From the NCBI GenBank assembly GCA_949358305.1, contig OX442317.1:434001-498000 (forward strand): a stretch of 64,000 nt of DNA, given 5' to 3'. Made by a program: the position numbers and the translations under genes. Of the stretch, positions 61,814 to 64,000 are shown one piece after another (position 1 is the first letter of the stretch; every line of letters begins with the position of its first letter). The notes under the pieces were generated by a model. The model saw nothing but the letters and a program-made list of their open reading frames with translations, had not been told where the DNA came from and searched no databases. This stretch comes from Strigamia acuminata. Lineage: Eukaryota > Arthropoda > Chilopoda > Geophilomorpha > Linotaeniidae.

Positions 61814-64000
61814 TCAATCATCGGACTCGTCGTCGGAAGCAATGTAATTGCTGTGTCTATAAAAAGTGACGGGCAAACCGAACATGGTCGGCGTACTTCC
61901 GGGCGAGTAGGGATAAGCCGAAGTCAAATCCAGCTTGGGATTGGCTGCGCCCGTGCCCGCGCCCGCGCGCGGCAACAAGGAGAACGCCAAGCCGTCAACA
62001 TCGCCGAGCGGCGAGTGTTTTTCGCCGCTCAACCGCAGCAATTTATTGTGCAAGATTACAATGTCTTTCACTAGCTGGCAGCGCTCCATGTACGCGACGG
62101 GCGAACCGCCCCCGAATATTTGCACGAGAGGATTCCATCTAAGATAGCAATAATTCCACAAGTTGAGCGCGTAGATGTGCGCGTTGACGGGCAGCACTCG
62201 GCGCACTTGCTTCTTGTGGTTGAGCGCGCTGTCCGACATCACGTGCGAAATGGATTTCGTTTTCGGAGCCGATTTCGGCGTTTTGTCAAATAGATCGAAC
62301 TCCTCGTCCTCGTCCGACGAATGTCTGAATTCGGATTTGGGCCGATTTGTTTTGTCCTTGGCGTTTGTCTTGTTTTTCTTGGCGTTCACCACGGCGTAGA
62401 GGGGGTTTTCGAACAGCGCCTTCTCCTCGTCCGCGTACAGTCGTTTCCAGTCCCAAACGCTGCGAGGCGGCAGCGGTTTCTGCGTGTCTTTGTTGGCCAG
62501 CCACAAATCACGAGAGCAGTTGAAAAGAAACGTGTCGAAAACGGTGAGGTGAGCGGCGTCCCATAAAGACGTCAAATACGTCTCGGTGAATTGAAATGAC
62601 GATGGAAATTGTTGCAACATTTGCCACACGCAATCCAATAACAGAAGAAATAAAGGACACTGCAAAAATAATTATTATTTTAATTTAATTTAATTTAATT
62701 TAATTTAAATTAAATTAAATTAAAACCTCTTCGTTTTCCAATTTACTGGTGTGATGTAAGCGGTCGCAAAATGGATGTCCCATTGCGATCCATTCCTTCT
62801 GGATGAGGCTTTGGAACCCCGATGTGGTGCGGTAATGCGAGTCGAGGATAATTTGTATCAGACTGGAGACGAGGCAACTTAAATCTCTTCCATCTTGTTC
62901 TAAAATATATTTTTATTTTTTAAAATTTCATATTTTTTAAATTAATTTATTCACCTTGAAGAATAACGATTAATTGACGCTGATAGACGTAGGAAGCCAA
63001 CTGTTTCGATATGTTTAAACACGTTGCGACAGTTGACAACCATTTAGTGTTTTCCAATAAACTGAAATATCGAACATCTTGTTCCCAGAACTGAGTAGTT
63101 GTATCTAAAAATTTAAAATAAAAAAATTTCATACATTTTTCTTAAATATCAATTTTTTTTTAAAATAAAAATACCGGACACGCAGAGATCTTTTAATTTC
63201 ATATAACTCTGTTGAATATCTTTTAAGTTTGGTAGAAGCGAATCCAGATCAACAATATGCGGCGCTTTCTTTAAAGGATGAGTACTCCGTATAACGTCTA
63301 ACATTCTGCAAAAATAGTTTTTAATTTTTTTACCCTAAATTTAAAAAGAAAACTTTGTATATTTAAATTTACACGGCCATCTCGCGACTGTCGGTAATTC
63401 CCGGATGAATTCCTGCACTTCTAACAACGGCGCATCCATCGGGCAGACTCCAACTCCACACAGGAACGCGATTGTCTCGAAAATGATGCGACGCTTTATA
63501 AATTTGTTCGTCCAGCAGCTGACTAGGTACCACAAAAGTCTCGGGAAGACTAAAAAAAACACAAGTTCATTCAAAATCCCACGAAAAACAAACCAAAACG
63601 CATTCAAATCACCTTCTGCTCATCATGTAATTTTCATTTACGTGAGAAACTCTCCACCGGTTGTCGCAACCGAGTCTTTTAATTTCGTGATGCCAATCGG
63701 ACGCCACGATAAAAAGAGGCGTTCCATCCACCGTAAATGCTGAGAACGAAAATAATTTTTTTAAAAAACCAAACAAATCACAATAAAACTTCATTACCTT
63801 TTGAAACGGGACCTCTGTAGTCAAAAACAAACAATAATTGCGGTTTAGGCGGAAACGAATGATGTAATAAGGCATTGACAACCTACAAAGATCCAAATAT
63901 GCAAATTTCAATTACATTTCTTGTTTTTAATTCAATTTACTCAATTCTCACCGCTTTTTCCTGTTGTTTCGGAGTAAATTTGAAACTGAAAGTGTGAACT
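61814..64000 (-). CDS. Myotubularin-related pseudophosphatase, MTMR10/MTMR12 group (5' end outside window)
   Basis: Catalytically dead myotubularin that in animals acts as an adaptor for active MTM lipid phosphatases. Visible exons: 63952 to beyond 64000, 63798-63882, 63613-63739, 63373-63549, 63175-63305, 62955-63104, 62727-62899, 61814-62659, all phases consistent. Landmarks of the MTMR10/12 group: DWHHEIKRLGCDNRWRVSHV, LPETFVVPSQLLDEQI, VPVWSWSLPDGCAVVRSAGI, LPNLKDIQQSYMKLKDLC, TKWLSTVATCLNISKQLA, SGFQSLIQKEWIAMGHPFCD and DTFLFNCSRDLW. Where active relatives have HCSDGWDRT this protein reads LQEQDGRDL, so the nucleophilic Cys and the Arg are missing. The C-terminus is acidic (SDDESDD) after a Lys/Asp-rich linker. 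The N-terminal PH-GRAM part lies past position 64000. Confidence 0.92.

Overview
This window is nuclear DNA of an invertebrate animal with a compact, intron-rich genome. The basis is a set of animal-only or animal-typical genes (a COMP-type thrombospondin, SCAMP, endophilin A, PTPN9, ANKLE1, hnRNP K), canonical GT-AG introns mostly 50-80 nt long, GC-richer exons in AT-rich introns full of A/T runs, and short intergenic spaces. I cannot name the phylum. There is no prokaryotic, viral or CRISPR content.

Layout (strand in brackets): DAP3/mS29 3' part (-, 1-1663); an unknown nuclear-type protein (+, 2374-3028); an LEA-like alanine-rich protein (+, 3341-4106); ANKLE1 nuclease (-, 4721-7551); proteasome ATPase PSMC3 (+, 7729-9558); COMP/TSP-5-type thrombospondin (-, 9834-16496); a C2HC zinc-finger protein like ZNF474 (+, 17590-18852); SCAMP (-, 19484-21534); a PIGBOS1-like micropeptide (+, 21966-22130) and a second unrecognised 58-aa membrane micropeptide (+, 22222-22398); UQCR11 of complex III (-, 22592-22835); SKI3/TTC37 (+, 22983-29462); MRPS27 (-, 29487-31459); SNAPC3 (+, 31570-33040); hnRNP K (-, 34778-41111); DET1 (+, 43661-45574); endophilin A (-, 47195-50746); PTPN9/MEG2 (-, 52965-57116); UBE2R/CDC34 (+, 57692-58976); GALT (-, 59858-61416); and a myotubularin-like pseudophosphatase of the MTMR10/12 group, 5' end outside the window (-, 61814-64000).

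Most neighbours are on opposite strands, so the locus alternates between short divergent promoter gaps (110-177 bp at ANKLE1/PSMC3, UQCR11/SKI3 and MRPS27/SNAPC3) and close convergent ends (24 bp between the SKI3 and MRPS27 stop codons). Mitochondrial functions recur (DAP3, MRPS27, UQCR11, PIGBOS1-like), but the genes do not form one pathway; this is a housekeeping neighbourhood.

The most interesting content is in the gene structures: tandemly duplicated, phase-locked mutually exclusive exons in SCAMP; a C-rich intronic block just upstream of a frame-breaking 44-nt exon in hnRNP K, a gene whose product binds C-rich RNA; a phase-compatible alternative linker exon in endophilin; candidate short terminal exons with poly(A) signals in PTPN9; a 253-bp TA-flanked MITE that exactly accounts for an oversized SKI3 intron; and a mini-cluster of tiny mitochondrial-type membrane proteins. 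Exon coordinates were built by hand from splice-site and reading-phase agreement and by recalled family sequences; no database search was run.
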